Origin: an uncultured SAR116 cluster alpha proteobacterium | GTDB lineage: Bacteria > Pseudomonadota > Alphaproteobacteria > Puniceispirillales > Marisalimonadaceae | DNA: 34,529 nt | Direction of reading: 5' to 3' | NCBI GenBank assembly: GCA_902630555.1 | Contig: CACOVB010000008.1 | Coordinates: 1-34,529, forward strand | Shown: piece by piece, positions 9,887-19,328 of the stretch | How the letters are laid out: the number at the start of each line of letters is the position of its first letter | Numbering within the stretch: position 1 is the first letter of the stretch | Notes under the pieces: generated by a model | Seen by the model: only the letters and a program-made list of their open reading frames with translations | Databases searched by the model: none | What the model was told of the DNA's origin: nothing | Translations under genes and position numbers: made by a program

Positions 9887-10775
9887 TTAAAAATTCTTTT
9901 GCAGACATGCTTTTTTTTCCAGATTTTTTTAAAGAATTTATTTGGAAAACAGTATTTTTACTACAAGCAATTTGGATGTTATCTGATGTTGTTAAAATTG
10001 TTCCTGGATTTTCATTATGTTTTTTATCTAAAGGGTACCCATCGATTATATTAATTTTATCATTTTTGTAGTAAAAATAAGTCCCTGGAAAAATTTTAAA
10101 TGCTCGCATTTTATTATAAATATCTAACGAATTATTATTCCAGTTAATTAATCCTTCTTCCTTAGTCAATTTATGGGCGTATGAAGCTTCTAAATTATTT
10201 TGAGGTGTTTGTTTAGTATCTCCAGAAATTAATTTTTGAATTGTTTCATGAAGGCATTCTGCAGTTAGTAATGATAAACTTTTAAAAAGATCAATTACAT
10301 CATTTTCCATCTTAATCATTATTTCTTTTTTATGAATCATAGGTCCTGTGTCTAAACCTTTTTCCATTAACATGGATGTGCATCCAGTTTTTATATCTCC
10401 TGCTTCAATTGCTCTTTGGATGGGAGCTGCTCCTCGCCATTTTGGTAACAAACTAGCATGACCGTTTATGCAACCATATGATGGAATTTTTAAAATGACT
10501 TCTGGAATTAATAATCCATATGCAACTACAACTATCAAATCTGGATTAAGATTTACTAAAAGTCTTAAGATTTCATCATTTTTAAGGTTGTTAGGTGTGT
10601 AGAAATTCAATTTGTTTTTTTCTGAATATTGTTGAATTGAAGATTTTATTTCTTTCATTCCTCTTCCAGATGGACGAGGTGGTTGAGTAAAAATACCAAT
10701 TACATTATAATTTTTATTTAATATATCTAAAGTAGGAAGAGCAAATTCGGGTGTTCCCATGAAAAAAATATTCAT
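9846..10775 (-). CDS. fmt: methionyl-tRNA formyltransferase
   Basis: 'MNIFFMGTPEFALPTLD', 'NGHASLLPKWRGAAPIQRAIEAGD'. Confidence 0.97.
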   Translation of the reverse strand: MNIFFMGTPEFALPTLDILNKNYNVIGIFTQPPRPSGRGMKEIKSSIQQYSEKNKLNFYTPNNLKNDEILRLLVNLNPDLIVVVAYGLLIPEVILKIPSYGCINGHASLLPKWRGAAPIQRAIEAGDIKTGCTSMLMEKGLDTGPMIHKKEIMIKMENDVIDLFKSLSLLTAECLHETIQKLISGDTKQTPQNNLEASYAHKLTKEEGLINWNNNSLDIYNKMRAFKIFPGTYFYYKNDKINIIDGYPLDKKHNENPGTILTTSDNIQIACSKNTVFQINSLKKSGKKSMSAKEFLNGHNFNVGEVIDL

Positions 10776-11305
10776 TTAACTTCTATTTTCATTGAGATTT
10801 TCTTTTTTAATTTTTTTAAAATCATTTCTTTTTTAATCCTAGATAAATGATCTATAAATAATATTCCGTTCAAATGATCTATTTCATGTTGAATACAAAC
10901 TCCTAATAAATCATCAGCTTCTAATTCTTTTTGTTTAAAATTTTCATCTCTATAATTAACAATAACTTTATCAGGTCTTTTCACAATTGCGTGATGACCT
11001 GGAATAGATAAGCATCCTTCTTCTCTTTCTTTAAAGTTTTTACTTAAAAAAGTAATTTCAGGATTAATCATTTTAATGGGATTAGGTTCCAAATGATCAT
11101 CATCTGCTTTCAAACCACAATCCATAACAATTAACCTTTTATCAATTCCTATTTGTGTGGCTGCTAACCCTATACCATTAGCATTATACATTGTTTCAAG
11201 CATATCATCTAAAATATGTTTTATGTCATTATCTATTTTATCAACAGCAGAAGCTTTTTTTCTTAAAAAGCTATTTGGCATTTTTATTATTTTTCGTAAG
11301 GCCAT
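10772..11305 (-). CDS. def: peptide deformylase
   Basis: 'GIGLAATQIG', 'EEGCLSIPG', 'CIQHEIDHLNGILFIDHLS'; 4-nt overlap with fmt. Confidence 0.98.
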   Translation of the reverse strand: MALRKIIKMPNSFLRKKASAVDKIDNDIKHILDDMLETMYNANGIGLAATQIGIDKRLIVMDCGLKADDDHLEPNPIKMINPEITFLSKNFKEREEGCLSIPGHHAIVKRPDKVIVNYRDENFKQKELEADDLLGVCIQHEIDHLNGILFIDHLSRIKKEMILKKLKKKISMKIEVK

Positions 11306-11369
11306 ATTAGTGCTAAGTTAGTTTAATTAATAAATTTTTTATAAGTAAATTGTCGGGAAAGGGCAAGAA

Positions 11370-12419
11370 ATGAATCAAGAGTATTCTGATTTATTACTAA
11401 TTTTCATAATTCTAATTTTATTTTTTTTAGTAATTTATCTGTTATTCAAAAATAAAAGCAATACCTTCATACAGGAAAATGACACAATTAATGTTAAAAA
11501 AAATATAAGTGAAATTCAAGGTTCGATTATTTTGTTAACCAAAACTGTTGAAGAAAAAATTAATAATATAAATAAAAATATTGGCTCTAGTTTAAATGAA
11601 CAAACAGAAAAAACACAAAAATCATTGTCTGATGTAAGAGAGAGGTTAGCTGTTATAGATAAAGCTCAAAATAACTTAAATGAATTAAGTGCCCAAGTTC
11701 ACAGTTTAAAGAACATTTTATCAAATAAACAACTTCGTGGAGCATTTGGTGAAGTTCAGCTTGAGAACTTGATAAGAGATTCTTTGCCTCAAAATGCTTA
11801 TAAGTTCCAACATACTCTTAAAAATGGTTTTAGAGTAGATTGTATGGTCAATTTACCTTACCCACCAGGTCCAATTTGCATTGATTCAAAGTTTCCACTT
11901 GAACATTATAGATCATATGTAGCTGCAAGAGATGAAAATGAAAAAAAAGAATTCTTAAAAAAATTTGGAACCTCTGTTTTGAAACATATTGATGATATTT
12001 CAAGAAAATATATTGATCTTTCAGAAACCGCTGATAGCGCAGTAATGTTTTTACCAAGTGAATCAATTTATCATGAAATTAATATAAAATTACCAAAAAT
12101 TGTTGATGAAAGTAGATTAAAAAAAGTTTATTTAGCTGGACCTGATAATTTAATGCTTATTTTGAATACTGTTCGCGCAATTATTAGAGATGCTAATATG
12201 AATAAACTAGCAAGTGAAATACAGGTTGAAGTTAATAAGCTTTTAAATGATTTAAATAATTTAAATGAAAGATTTGACAAACTTGATAAACATTTTGAAT
12301 TAGCGCAAAAAGATTTAGAGTTGGCAAAGATTTCACAAAAAAAAGTTTATTCACGTGGAAGTAAGATTATTTCAATTGATGTTGAAGATAAAAGTAATAA
12401 TAAGAAAATAATTAATTAA
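11370..12419 (+). CDS. rmuC: DNA recombination protein RmuC
   Basis: N-terminal TM, coiled coil, then 'LRGAFGEVQLENLIRDSLPQNAYKFQHTLKNGFRVDCMVNLP...ICIDSKFPLEHYRSY'. Confidence 0.95.
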   Translation: MNQEYSDLLLIFIILILFFLVIYLLFKNKSNTFIQENDTINVKKNISEIQGSIILLTKTVEEKINNINKNIGSSLNEQTEKTQKSLSDVRERLAVIDKAQNNLNELSAQVHSLKNILSNKQLRGAFGEVQLENLIRDSLPQNAYKFQHTLKNGFRVDCMVNLPYPPGPICIDSKFPLEHYRSYVAARDENEKKEFLKKFGTSVLKHIDDISRKYIDLSETADSAVMFLPSESIYHEINIKLPKIVDESRLKKVYLAGPDNLMLILNTVRAIIRDANMNKLASEIQVEVNKLLNDLNNLNERFDKLDKHFELAQKDLELAKISQKKVYSRGSKIISIDVEDKSNNKKIIN

Positions 12420-12423
12420 ATAA

Positions 12424-13032
12424 CTACTCAAAGAGAGTTCTACCTTTAAGAGCTTGGATAATCGTTCCATCATCTAAATAATCAAGTTCTCCTCCAACTG
12501 GTACACCATGAGCTAATTTTGTAATTTTATTTCCATATTTATTGATTACTTTAGACAAATAATGTGCTGTTGTTTGGCCATCTAGTGTAGCAGAAATAGC
12601 TATAATTATTTCAATTTCTTTAGATTCTTTAATTCTTTCTTCTAACAAAGGAATATTTAGTTCCTCAGGATTAATACCATCAATCGCTGAAAGAACACCT
12701 CCAAGAACGTGATACATTCCTTTATATATACCAGATCTTTCAACTGCCCATAAATCAGGAACATTTTCTACAATACATATTGATAGTTTATTTCTATTTT
12801 CATCTGAACAAATTGAACAGATCTCATTCAGATCAATATTACCGCAAACTTTACATTTTTTAATATTTTTTTCTACTTGAATTAAACTCTCAATAAGTGG
12901 TCTTAAATGTAATTCTTTATTTTTTAAAAGATAAAATATAATTCTTCTTGCAGAACGTGGTCCTAATCCTGGTAGTTTTGAAATTCTTTTTATTAAAGTT
13001 TCAAGAAAATTATTTTCATTTTCATAATTCAT
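12424..13032 (-). CDS. recR: recombination protein RecR
   Basis: 'LPGLGPRSARRIIFYLL', CxxC zinc finger 'CKVCGNIDLNEICSIC', Toprim 'GGELDYLDDGTIIQAL'. Confidence 0.97.
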   Translation of the reverse strand: MNYENENNFLETLIKRISKLPGLGPRSARRIIFYLLKNKELHLRPLIESLIQVEKNIKKCKVCGNIDLNEICSICSDENRNKLSICIVENVPDLWAVERSGIYKGMYHVLGGVLSAIDGINPEELNIPLLEERIKESKEIEIIIAISATLDGQTTAHYLSKVINKYGNKITKLAHGVPVGGELDYLDDGTIIQALKGRTLFE

Positions 13033-13039
13033 TTTAAAT

Positions 13040-14680
13040 TTATTCTATATCTTTTATTTCAGCATTTGGAAAAAGTTGTTTAACTTCATTTATTATAGGA
13101 TCTGATTCAATTTCTTTTTTCTTTTTTTCAAAATTAATATCTTTAATTTCTTCGTGAGTTTTATTGTCTGTTTTTTTAACTTCTTCTATAACCCATTTTA
13201 AACCTGTTTTATCCTGAAGAAATTTTGATAAATGTTTTATAACATCAAATGTACAATTTTCAGATATTTTCATTGAAATTTTGCCACTTTCGAAACTATC
13301 AATAACTACATTATTTACTAATTGTGCATGCAACAAAGCTTCTCTATTTTCAATTAAAAATGTCAGAAGCTCTTCAAAATTGTTGAGAGAAATTTTATTT
13401 TCAATGTTTGTTTTATGTTCACTATCTAATGTATTTTCATTCTTTATAGGTTGGTATGTCTTATCACTTTCCAAAGGTTCACTTGTTGTAATTTTTTGAT
13501 CAATATTTTTATTTTCAATTGTTTTCGTACTTGTTTGATTAGTGCTATTATTTGAAATTTTTTTATCAAGTTTTTTTATCAATTCCTCTGGCATTGGAGT
13601 TGAGGATGTATAACATAACTTTACAATGATAATAGATACAATCTCTATTTGGTTTGTTCCACTTTTTGTCTCATCAAGTCCTTTAATTAAAACTTGCCAA
13701 GACCTTAAAAGTTTTGTGATGCCATGTACTGATATTTTTTTGAATTCGTCTACATATTCATTTAGAAGATTATTATTAACTGCAAATTTACATGCATCAC
13801 TACATATGCTTATTAAACTATTAAGTATATCTGACGGATCTGTTGAGTCATGAATTAATTGATAATAATAGTCTAAAGCTTCTGAAGCTTTGGCATCTAA
13901 GCAGAATTTATAAAGTTTAATAAAATCTAATTTACTTCTTATTCCTAATAATTGTCTTAATTCTGTAATTTGAATTTGATTATTTGAAAGTGCAGCTACT
14001 TGATCTAAAATAGATAATGCATCTCTCATTGAACCTTCTGAAGAAGAACTAATTTGTTTGAGTGATTCATCATCAATAGTAATATCTTCTTTAACACAAA
14101 TAGATTTTAAATAATTTATTAAGACTTCTTGATCAATTCTTTTAAGATCAAACCTTTGACATCTAGAAATAATAGTAGCAGGTATTTTTTTTGTCTCAGT
14201 TGTTGCAAATATAAATTTGGTATTATTTGGAGGTTCTTCAAGTGTTTTTAATAATGCATTAAAAGCGGCAGTAGATAACATATGCACTTCATCTATGATA
14301 TAAATTTTAAAGCGCATTTCGTTTGTAGAATACATCACAGATTCTATGATTTCTCTTATATTATCGACACCCGTTTTACTTGCCGCATCAATTTCAATAA
14401 CATCAAGTGAATTTCCTTTTGTGATAGCGTTACAAGGTCCGCAGTTATTACAAATCTCAAACGTTGGTTTGTTATTGTTATCACCTTCACAATTAAAAGC
14501 TTTGGCAATTATCCTAGCAGTAGTTGTTTTTCCTATTCCTCTTATTCCGGTTAATAAAAAAGCGTGGGCTAATCTACCGTCATTTAAAGCATTTTTTAGG
14601 GTGTTAACTAGTATATCTTGACCAATTAATTCTTGGAAATTTTGAGGTCTATATTTTCTTGCAAGAACTTTATAATTCAT
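13040..14680 (-). CDS. dnaX: DNA polymerase III subunit gamma/tau
   Basis: 'YRPQNFQELIGQDILVNTLKNAL', Walker A 'GIRGIGKTTTARI', 4-Cys zinc module, 'IYIIDEVHMLSTAAFNALLKTLEEPP'. Confidence 0.98.
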   Translation of the reverse strand: MNYKVLARKYRPQNFQELIGQDILVNTLKNALNDGRLAHAFLLTGIRGIGKTTTARIIAKAFNCEGDNNNKPTFEICNNCGPCNAITKGNSLDVIEIDAASKTGVDNIREIIESVMYSTNEMRFKIYIIDEVHMLSTAAFNALLKTLEEPPNNTKFIFATTETKKIPATIISRCQRFDLKRIDQEVLINYLKSICVKEDITIDDESLKQISSSSEGSMRDALSILDQVAALSNNQIQITELRQLLGIRSKLDFIKLYKFCLDAKASEALDYYYQLIHDSTDPSDILNSLISICSDACKFAVNNNLLNEYVDEFKKISVHGITKLLRSWQVLIKGLDETKSGTNQIEIVSIIIVKLCYTSSTPMPEELIKKLDKKISNNSTNQTSTKTIENKNIDQKITTSEPLESDKTYQPIKNENTLDSEHKTNIENKISLNNFEELLTFLIENREALLHAQLVNNVVIDSFESGKISMKISENCTFDVIKHLSKFLQDKTGLKWVIEEVKKTDNKTHEEIKDINFEKKKKEIESDPIINEVKQLFPNAEIKDIE

Positions 14681-14691
14681 TTTATTTTCTT

Positions 14692-14785
14692 AAAAGAGAG
14701 CTTCATGACCCGCTATCATTGTTACGGCTGCTTTCTTTCGAATCTGACCGGGTTAGCAAGAGTCACGTCCATGAAGCTCTCCAAG
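14692..14785 (-). ncRNA. ffs: SRP RNA (4.5S, small bacterial type)
   Basis: Minus strand contains GGTCAGATTCGAAAGAAAGCAGCC, matching the SRP domain IV core (GGTCAGgtccGGAAggAAGCAGCC). A 12-bp perfect terminal helix pairs 14696-14707 with 14770-14781. Position just upstream of dnaX is classical. Ends are approximate. Confidence 0.93.
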
Positions 14786-14786
14786 G

Positions 14787-14817
14787 ATAATATGTATTAG
14801 TTTAGTATGACTTTCAA
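14787..14817 (-). promoter_or_regulatory. candidate promoter for SRP RNA
   Basis: Minus-strand TTGAAA (14812-14817) and TATTAT (14787-14792) just upstream of the RNA 5' end. The 19-nt spacer is long. Confidence 0.35.
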
Positions 14818-14822
14818 GATAT

Positions 14823-15683
14823 TTAAATTTTTGTTGGTATATTTCTTAAATATGAACCTAATATTTTAATACTTCCTTTTAGAGTATAAAATTTCATTTC
14901 ATCAAGCGCGTTTCGCATGCCTTTTTCGTGGGGGTGACCTTCAGCATCTACATAAAATCTTGCCGCTTTCATATTTTTTCCACTTATATAGCTTTCTAAT
15001 TTTGTTAGATTAATCCCATTTGTAGCAAACCCACCTAAAACTTTGTATAGAGCAGCAGGAACTGATTTCATCTCAAATACAATAGTAGTTACGTAAACTT
15101 TACTTTTGTCGTATTTGGGTATGCTTTTTTTGTTAGACATAATTAAAAATCTTGTTGTGTTGTTAACCTCATCTTCAATATTCGTTTTGAGAATTTTTAA
15201 CCCATATATTTTTGCAGCCATTTTAGATGCTATTGCTGCTACAGTTATATCATCTCCTTTTGACAATTCATAAGCAGCTCCTGCAGTATCTATATGCTGA
15301 ACAGGTGCTATATTAAGTTGTTTTATCAATTTTCTACATTGTGCAAGACCTTGCGAATGACTTTTAACTATTTTAATTGTTTTGAGGGTTGCACCTTTTA
15401 AGGCTAAAAGTTGATGATTTACTTTTTGATAATGCTCTCCAATTATATGAAGTCCACTTTCTGGTATAAGATTGTGGATATCTGCAACACGGCCTGCTAC
15501 TGAATTTTCAATAGGTACCATAGCTAAATCCGAAGTTTTCCTTTTTGTAGTTTCTAACATGTTTTCAAATGAAATACATGGAATTGCTTTTGCATTTGGG
15601 AAACATTCTTCACAGGCCATATTAGAATAAGCTCCCGGCATACCTTGAAAAGCTATCTTTAATTTCTTTTTACTAATAAGCAT
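14823..15683 (-). CDS. pheA: prephenate dehydratase
   Basis: 'IAFQGMPGAYSNMACEECFP', 'VPIENSVAGRVADIHNLI', C-terminal ACT domain 'GINLTKLESYISGKNMKAARFYVDAEGH'. Confidence 0.95.
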   Translation of the reverse strand: MLISKKKLKIAFQGMPGAYSNMACEECFPNAKAIPCISFENMLETTKRKTSDLAMVPIENSVAGRVADIHNLIPESGLHIIGEHYQKVNHQLLALKGATLKTIKIVKSHSQGLAQCRKLIKQLNIAPVQHIDTAGAAYELSKGDDITVAAIASKMAAKIYGLKILKTNIEDEVNNTTRFLIMSNKKSIPKYDKSKVYVTTIVFEMKSVPAALYKVLGGFATNGINLTKLESYISGKNMKAARFYVDAEGHPHEKGMRNALDEMKFYTLKGSIKILGSYLRNIPTKI

Positions 15684-16425
15684 TGATACTCTTTTTAAAT
15701 TTTTTTAAATCACTAATAGTATCTATACCAATAGGTTTCTCATTTGTAATTAAGATTTTAATGTTAATTCCAGCTTCTAGCGCTCTTAATTGCTCTAATT
15801 TTTCACTCATTTCTAAATTTGATGGTTTGAGTTTTATATATTTTTCAATTATGGATCTATCCCAGCCATAAATGCCAAGATGATGCCATTTAATACTGTC
15901 TCCCCAAGGAATTGGACATCTACTAAAATAAAGTGCATTTCCAATCTCTCCAATTTTTGGTTTTGGGTTTTTAAAAGATGCTGCACATTTAACAATGTTT
16001 TCATCTAAAATCTCATTTTTATCTGCTTGAACAACTGGAGTAGCAATACATCTATTCCTCTTAATTATATCAGCTAGACTTACGATTAATTTTTTTGAAA
16101 CATTAGGCAAATCACCCTGCAGGTGAATAATTTTTTTTATTTTTTTTTGTGGATCAAATTTTTCAAGTGCTTCATAAATTCTATCAGATCCACTTTTATG
16201 ATCTTTTCTAGTAAGAATTCCTATTTGTCCGCATCTTTCAGCTATATTAACAATATCTTGGGTATCTGTCGCAACTATAATAGGCACTTTTAAATTAGAT
16301 TTTATAGCGCCTCTTATTACATGCTCTATGAGTGGTTTCTTATCTATTTCAATCAAGGCTTTGTTTTTAAGTCTTGTTGATCCTATTCTTGATGGAATTA
16401 AAATAGCAAAGTTTTTGTATGACAA
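15673..16425 (-). CDS. kdsB: 3-deoxy-manno-octulosonate cytidylyltransferase (CMP-KDO synthetase)
   Basis: 'ILIPSRIGSTRLKNKALIEIDKKPLIEHV', 'IIHLQGDLPNV', 'HLGIYGWDRSIIEKYIKL'. Confidence 0.95.
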   Translation of the reverse strand: MSYKNFAILIPSRIGSTRLKNKALIEIDKKPLIEHVIRGAIKSNLKVPIIVATDTQDIVNIAERCGQIGILTRKDHKSGSDRIYEALEKFDPQKKIKKIIHLQGDLPNVSKKLIVSLADIIKRNRCIATPVVQADKNEILDENIVKCAASFKNPKPKIGEIGNALYFSRCPIPWGDSIKWHHLGIYGWDRSIIEKYIKLKPSNLEMSEKLEQLRALEAGINIKILITNEKPIGIDTISDLKKFKKSINAY

Positions 16426-16555
16426 TTTAAATGCCTGTAAATGTAATAAAGAATTTAATCTTGATTAAAATTATTTTATTTTAATAATTTAATTGAAAAA
16501 TTTATATAATGAAATATAAAAATATTATACCTTATTTTGATAGAGTGGAGTTAAC

Positions 16556-17095
16556 ATGGATCCTTTGAAATTTAATAAAATCGCAGCTGGAGTTTTATGT
16601 GCTGGGTTATTAATAATGGGATTTAGTAAAGTTGGTAGTTTTCTAGTTAATTCAAAAACTTTAGAGAAAAATGCATACCCAATTGAAGTCGCTAACGTGG
16701 ATACTAAAAACACTCAAGTAAAAGAGGCATCAGTAATTGAACCGATTATCAACCTTTTAGCAAGTGCTAATATTATGGAAGGCGAAAAAGTTGCTAAAAA
16801 ATGTACAGCATGTCATGTTTTTGTTGACGGAGGAAATAATAAGGTAGGTCCAGGATTATACAACATCGTTAATAAACCAATTGGAAAAGCAGATTATGGT
16901 TACTCCAAAGCTTTTGCAGCATTGAATGGTAATTGGACTTATGAAGAATTAAACAAATTTCTTTATAAGCCTAAAGAATACGTTAAAGGTACAAAAATGA
17001 ATTTTGCTGGTTTAAAGAAAACCAAGGACAGAGCAAATCTCATTGCATGGTTAAGGGAAAAATCAAACGCTCCGGCACCTCTGCCAAATAAATAG
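16556..17095 (+). CDS. membrane-anchored cytochrome c (CycM-like)
   Basis: N-terminal hydrophobic anchor; heme motif 'CTACH', 'KVGPGLYNIVNKPIGKADYGYSKAF', 'GTKMNFAGLKKTKDRANLIAWL'. Confidence 0.94.
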   Translation: MDPLKFNKIAAGVLCAGLLIMGFSKVGSFLVNSKTLEKNAYPIEVANVDTKNTQVKEASVIEPIINLLASANIMEGEKVAKKCTACHVFVDGGNNKVGPGLYNIVNKPIGKADYGYSKAFAALNGNWTYEELNKFLYKPKEYVKGTKMNFAGLKKTKDRANLIAWLREKSNAPAPLPNK

Positions 17096-17097
17096 TT

Positions 17098-17892
17098 TTG
17101 ATGAGTTTAGAAAACTTTTCTTCTTTTACAAGTTGTCTTAATGAAATAAGTCAAAGTGTTAGAAAAATTACACTAAATAAATCAAACTTAGAAAATAATT
17201 ATAAAATTAAAACTGACGACAGCCCCGTTACAAAATACGATATAGAAGCTGAAAACCATATTAGAAAATATTTAGAAAATGGTTTCCCTTCTCACAATAT
17301 TATTGGTGAAGAGTTCAAAGTAATTGATAAAAAATCTGAATTTACATGGATTATTGATCCTATTGATGGAACGAAATCATATATGTCTGGAAGACCATTA
17401 TGGGGAACAATGATTGGTCTCTTGAAAAATAATAAACCTATTATTGGAATGGTTGATTTTCCTGAATTAGATCAATTATGGATTGGGTATAAGGATAAAC
17501 TAATTTTAAATGGGAATGATTGTAGTTTTTTAGAGAAAGAAAATTTAACTTTAAAAAATGCAATTTTTGCTTCAACAGCACCTGAATTATTTGAATTTTT
17601 AAACTTACAAAAAATTAATTCAATAATTGATAATGTAAAATTTAATATATGGTCAGGTGATTGTCATAATTATATTTTACTTGCGCAAGGTAAAATAGAC
17701 TTAGTCATTGAAGAAAATTTAAATTCATGGGATATTTTGCCACTTATTCCAATATTAAAATCTAGGGAAATATCCATAACTGATTGGAGTGGCTCAGAAA
17801 TATCATTTGATTTTAAAACAAAAAAGAAATTCAAAGTTATTGCAGCTTACAATAAAGATTTGCTTAATGAGGTTCTTCAATTTTTGAATTAA
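17098..17892 (+). CDS. inositol monophosphatase family protein (histidinol-phosphatase-like)
   Basis: 'DSPVTKYDIEAENHIRKYL', 'IIGEEF', 'WIIDPIDGTKSYMSGRPLWGTMIGL'. Confidence 0.9.
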   Translation: MMSLENFSSFTSCLNEISQSVRKITLNKSNLENNYKIKTDDSPVTKYDIEAENHIRKYLENGFPSHNIIGEEFKVIDKKSEFTWIIDPIDGTKSYMSGRPLWGTMIGLLKNNKPIIGMVDFPELDQLWIGYKDKLILNGNDCSFLEKENLTLKNAIFASTAPELFEFLNLQKINSIIDNVKFNIWSGDCHNYILLAQGKIDLVIEENLNSWDILPLIPILKSREISITDWSGSEISFDFKTKKKFKVIAAYNKDLLNEVLQFLN

Positions 17893-19325
17893 TTAAACAG
17901 TTCATTAATTGTTTTAAATACTGTTCTTAAGCTCATTGCTTCTCCTCCTTTTGGGAAGCCAGGTCTTGAGGTAAGATTCCAAGCCATTAAGTCAAAATGA
18001 ACCCAATTAATTTTTTTATCAACAAATTGTTCTAAAAATAATGCTGCAGTGATTGCACCACCTGTGCCAGAAAAGCCTGTACTATTAAGAGCACCATTTT
18101 CAGAATAAAGGAACCTTTTGTATGGAGTAAAAAGAGGTAATTGCCATACAGGATCAACCATTGTAATTGAATTATCTAAAAGCTTTTTTGAGATGTTTTC
18201 ATTGTTTGAAAAGAATACTGGAACTTCTGTGCCAAGAGCTACCCTTGCAGCTCCAGTCAAAGTGGCAAAATCAATTATAAGATCAGGATTAATTTTACCC
18301 TCTTGGGCATAAGATAATGTATCTGCTAAAATTAAACGTCCTTCCGCATCAGTATTTCCAATTTCAACTGGCGTTTTATTTCTTGAAAATTTAATATCCA
18401 TAGGTCTCATAGATTTTTGAGAAATCGAATTTTCTGCAATTGGTATAAGAAGCCTAAGATTAATTTTGCTATTATAATCTATCAAACTTTTTGCTAAACC
18501 AATTGCAATTGCACTACCTCCCATATCCTTTTTCATGTTTAACATGGCCCCACTTGGTTTAATATCTAGGCCACCACTGTCAAAGGTAATGCCTTTGCCT
18601 ATAATTGTTACATTATTTTTGTCTTTCTTAACGTCTTTGTTTTTCCAATTAATTTCTATAAGCTTAGGATTAAATTCAGATGATCTTCCTACCATAGAAA
18701 TTAGTGGAAATTCTTTATCAAAGTTACGACCTTTATGAATTACACATTTTAAACTTTTAAATATTTTTTTTATTTCTATTTCGTATTGATCAGGGTTTAA
18801 ATAATTTGCTGGAAGGTTAATCAAATCTCTTGCTAAGTTAATCCCTCTTAATTCGATAGAGCATGTTTCAACTAGATTTTTATATTTATTATTTAACGAA
18901 AGAATATTTAAATATTTTTTAATATTATGTTTTTTTAATACATTAAATTTATAAAAACTTAATCCCCAACCTAATAAAAATTCATAAATATCATTTTCAT
19001 CATATTGAGATAAAATATTCAGATCCCAAACCCTATCTTCAAGCAAATTACATATTTTTGCGGCTTGATCAATTGTACTTTCTCTAAAACTTTTATTTGG
19101 ATTTAAATATGCAATTGTGATCAGGTTTTTCTGATCAAAATCAAATAAATTAATAATTGGTTTATCAGAATTAAATTTATAATTTGTCTTAAAATTATTT
19201 AATTGTTTTTCTGAAAACAATTTTGAACTCAATAAGTCATTTAAATTATTCACTAAATATAATTTAGAGTTATTTCTTGAGCTTTTTTTTACAAATGTTT
19301 CATTTTTTTTATTAAGATCAATCAT
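17889..19325 (-). CDS. leucyl aminopeptidase family protein (M17)
   Basis: 'GKGITFDSGGLDIKPSGAMLNMKKDMGGSA', 'NTDAEGRLILADTLSYA'. Confidence 0.95.
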   Translation of the reverse strand: MIDLNKKNETFVKKSSRNNSKLYLVNNLNDLLSSKLFSEKQLNNFKTNYKFNSDKPIINLFDFDQKNLITIAYLNPNKSFRESTIDQAAKICNLLEDRVWDLNILSQYDENDIYEFLLGWGLSFYKFNVLKKHNIKKYLNILSLNNKYKNLVETCSIELRGINLARDLINLPANYLNPDQYEIEIKKIFKSLKCVIHKGRNFDKEFPLISMVGRSSEFNPKLIEINWKNKDVKKDKNNVTIIGKGITFDSGGLDIKPSGAMLNMKKDMGGSAIAIGLAKSLIDYNSKINLRLLIPIAENSISQKSMRPMDIKFSRNKTPVEIGNTDAEGRLILADTLSYAQEGKINPDLIIDFATLTGAARVALGTEVPVFFSNNENISKKLLDNSITMVDPVWQLPLFTPYKRFLYSENGALNSTGFSGTGGAITAALFLEQFVDKKINWVHFDLMAWNLTSRPGFPKGGEAMSLRTVFKTINELFN

Positions 19326-19328
19326 AAT

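Noticed and set aside
13558-13564. Second A7 run in dnaX just downstream of the candidate slippery site
   Set aside because: It lacks the clean SD-like element and sits after the -1 stop of the first site, so I do not treat it as an independent signal.
16494-16540. Possible promoter upstream of the cytochrome c gene
   Set aside because: Several overlapping AT-rich near-matches; no single -35/-10 pair stands out enough to call.
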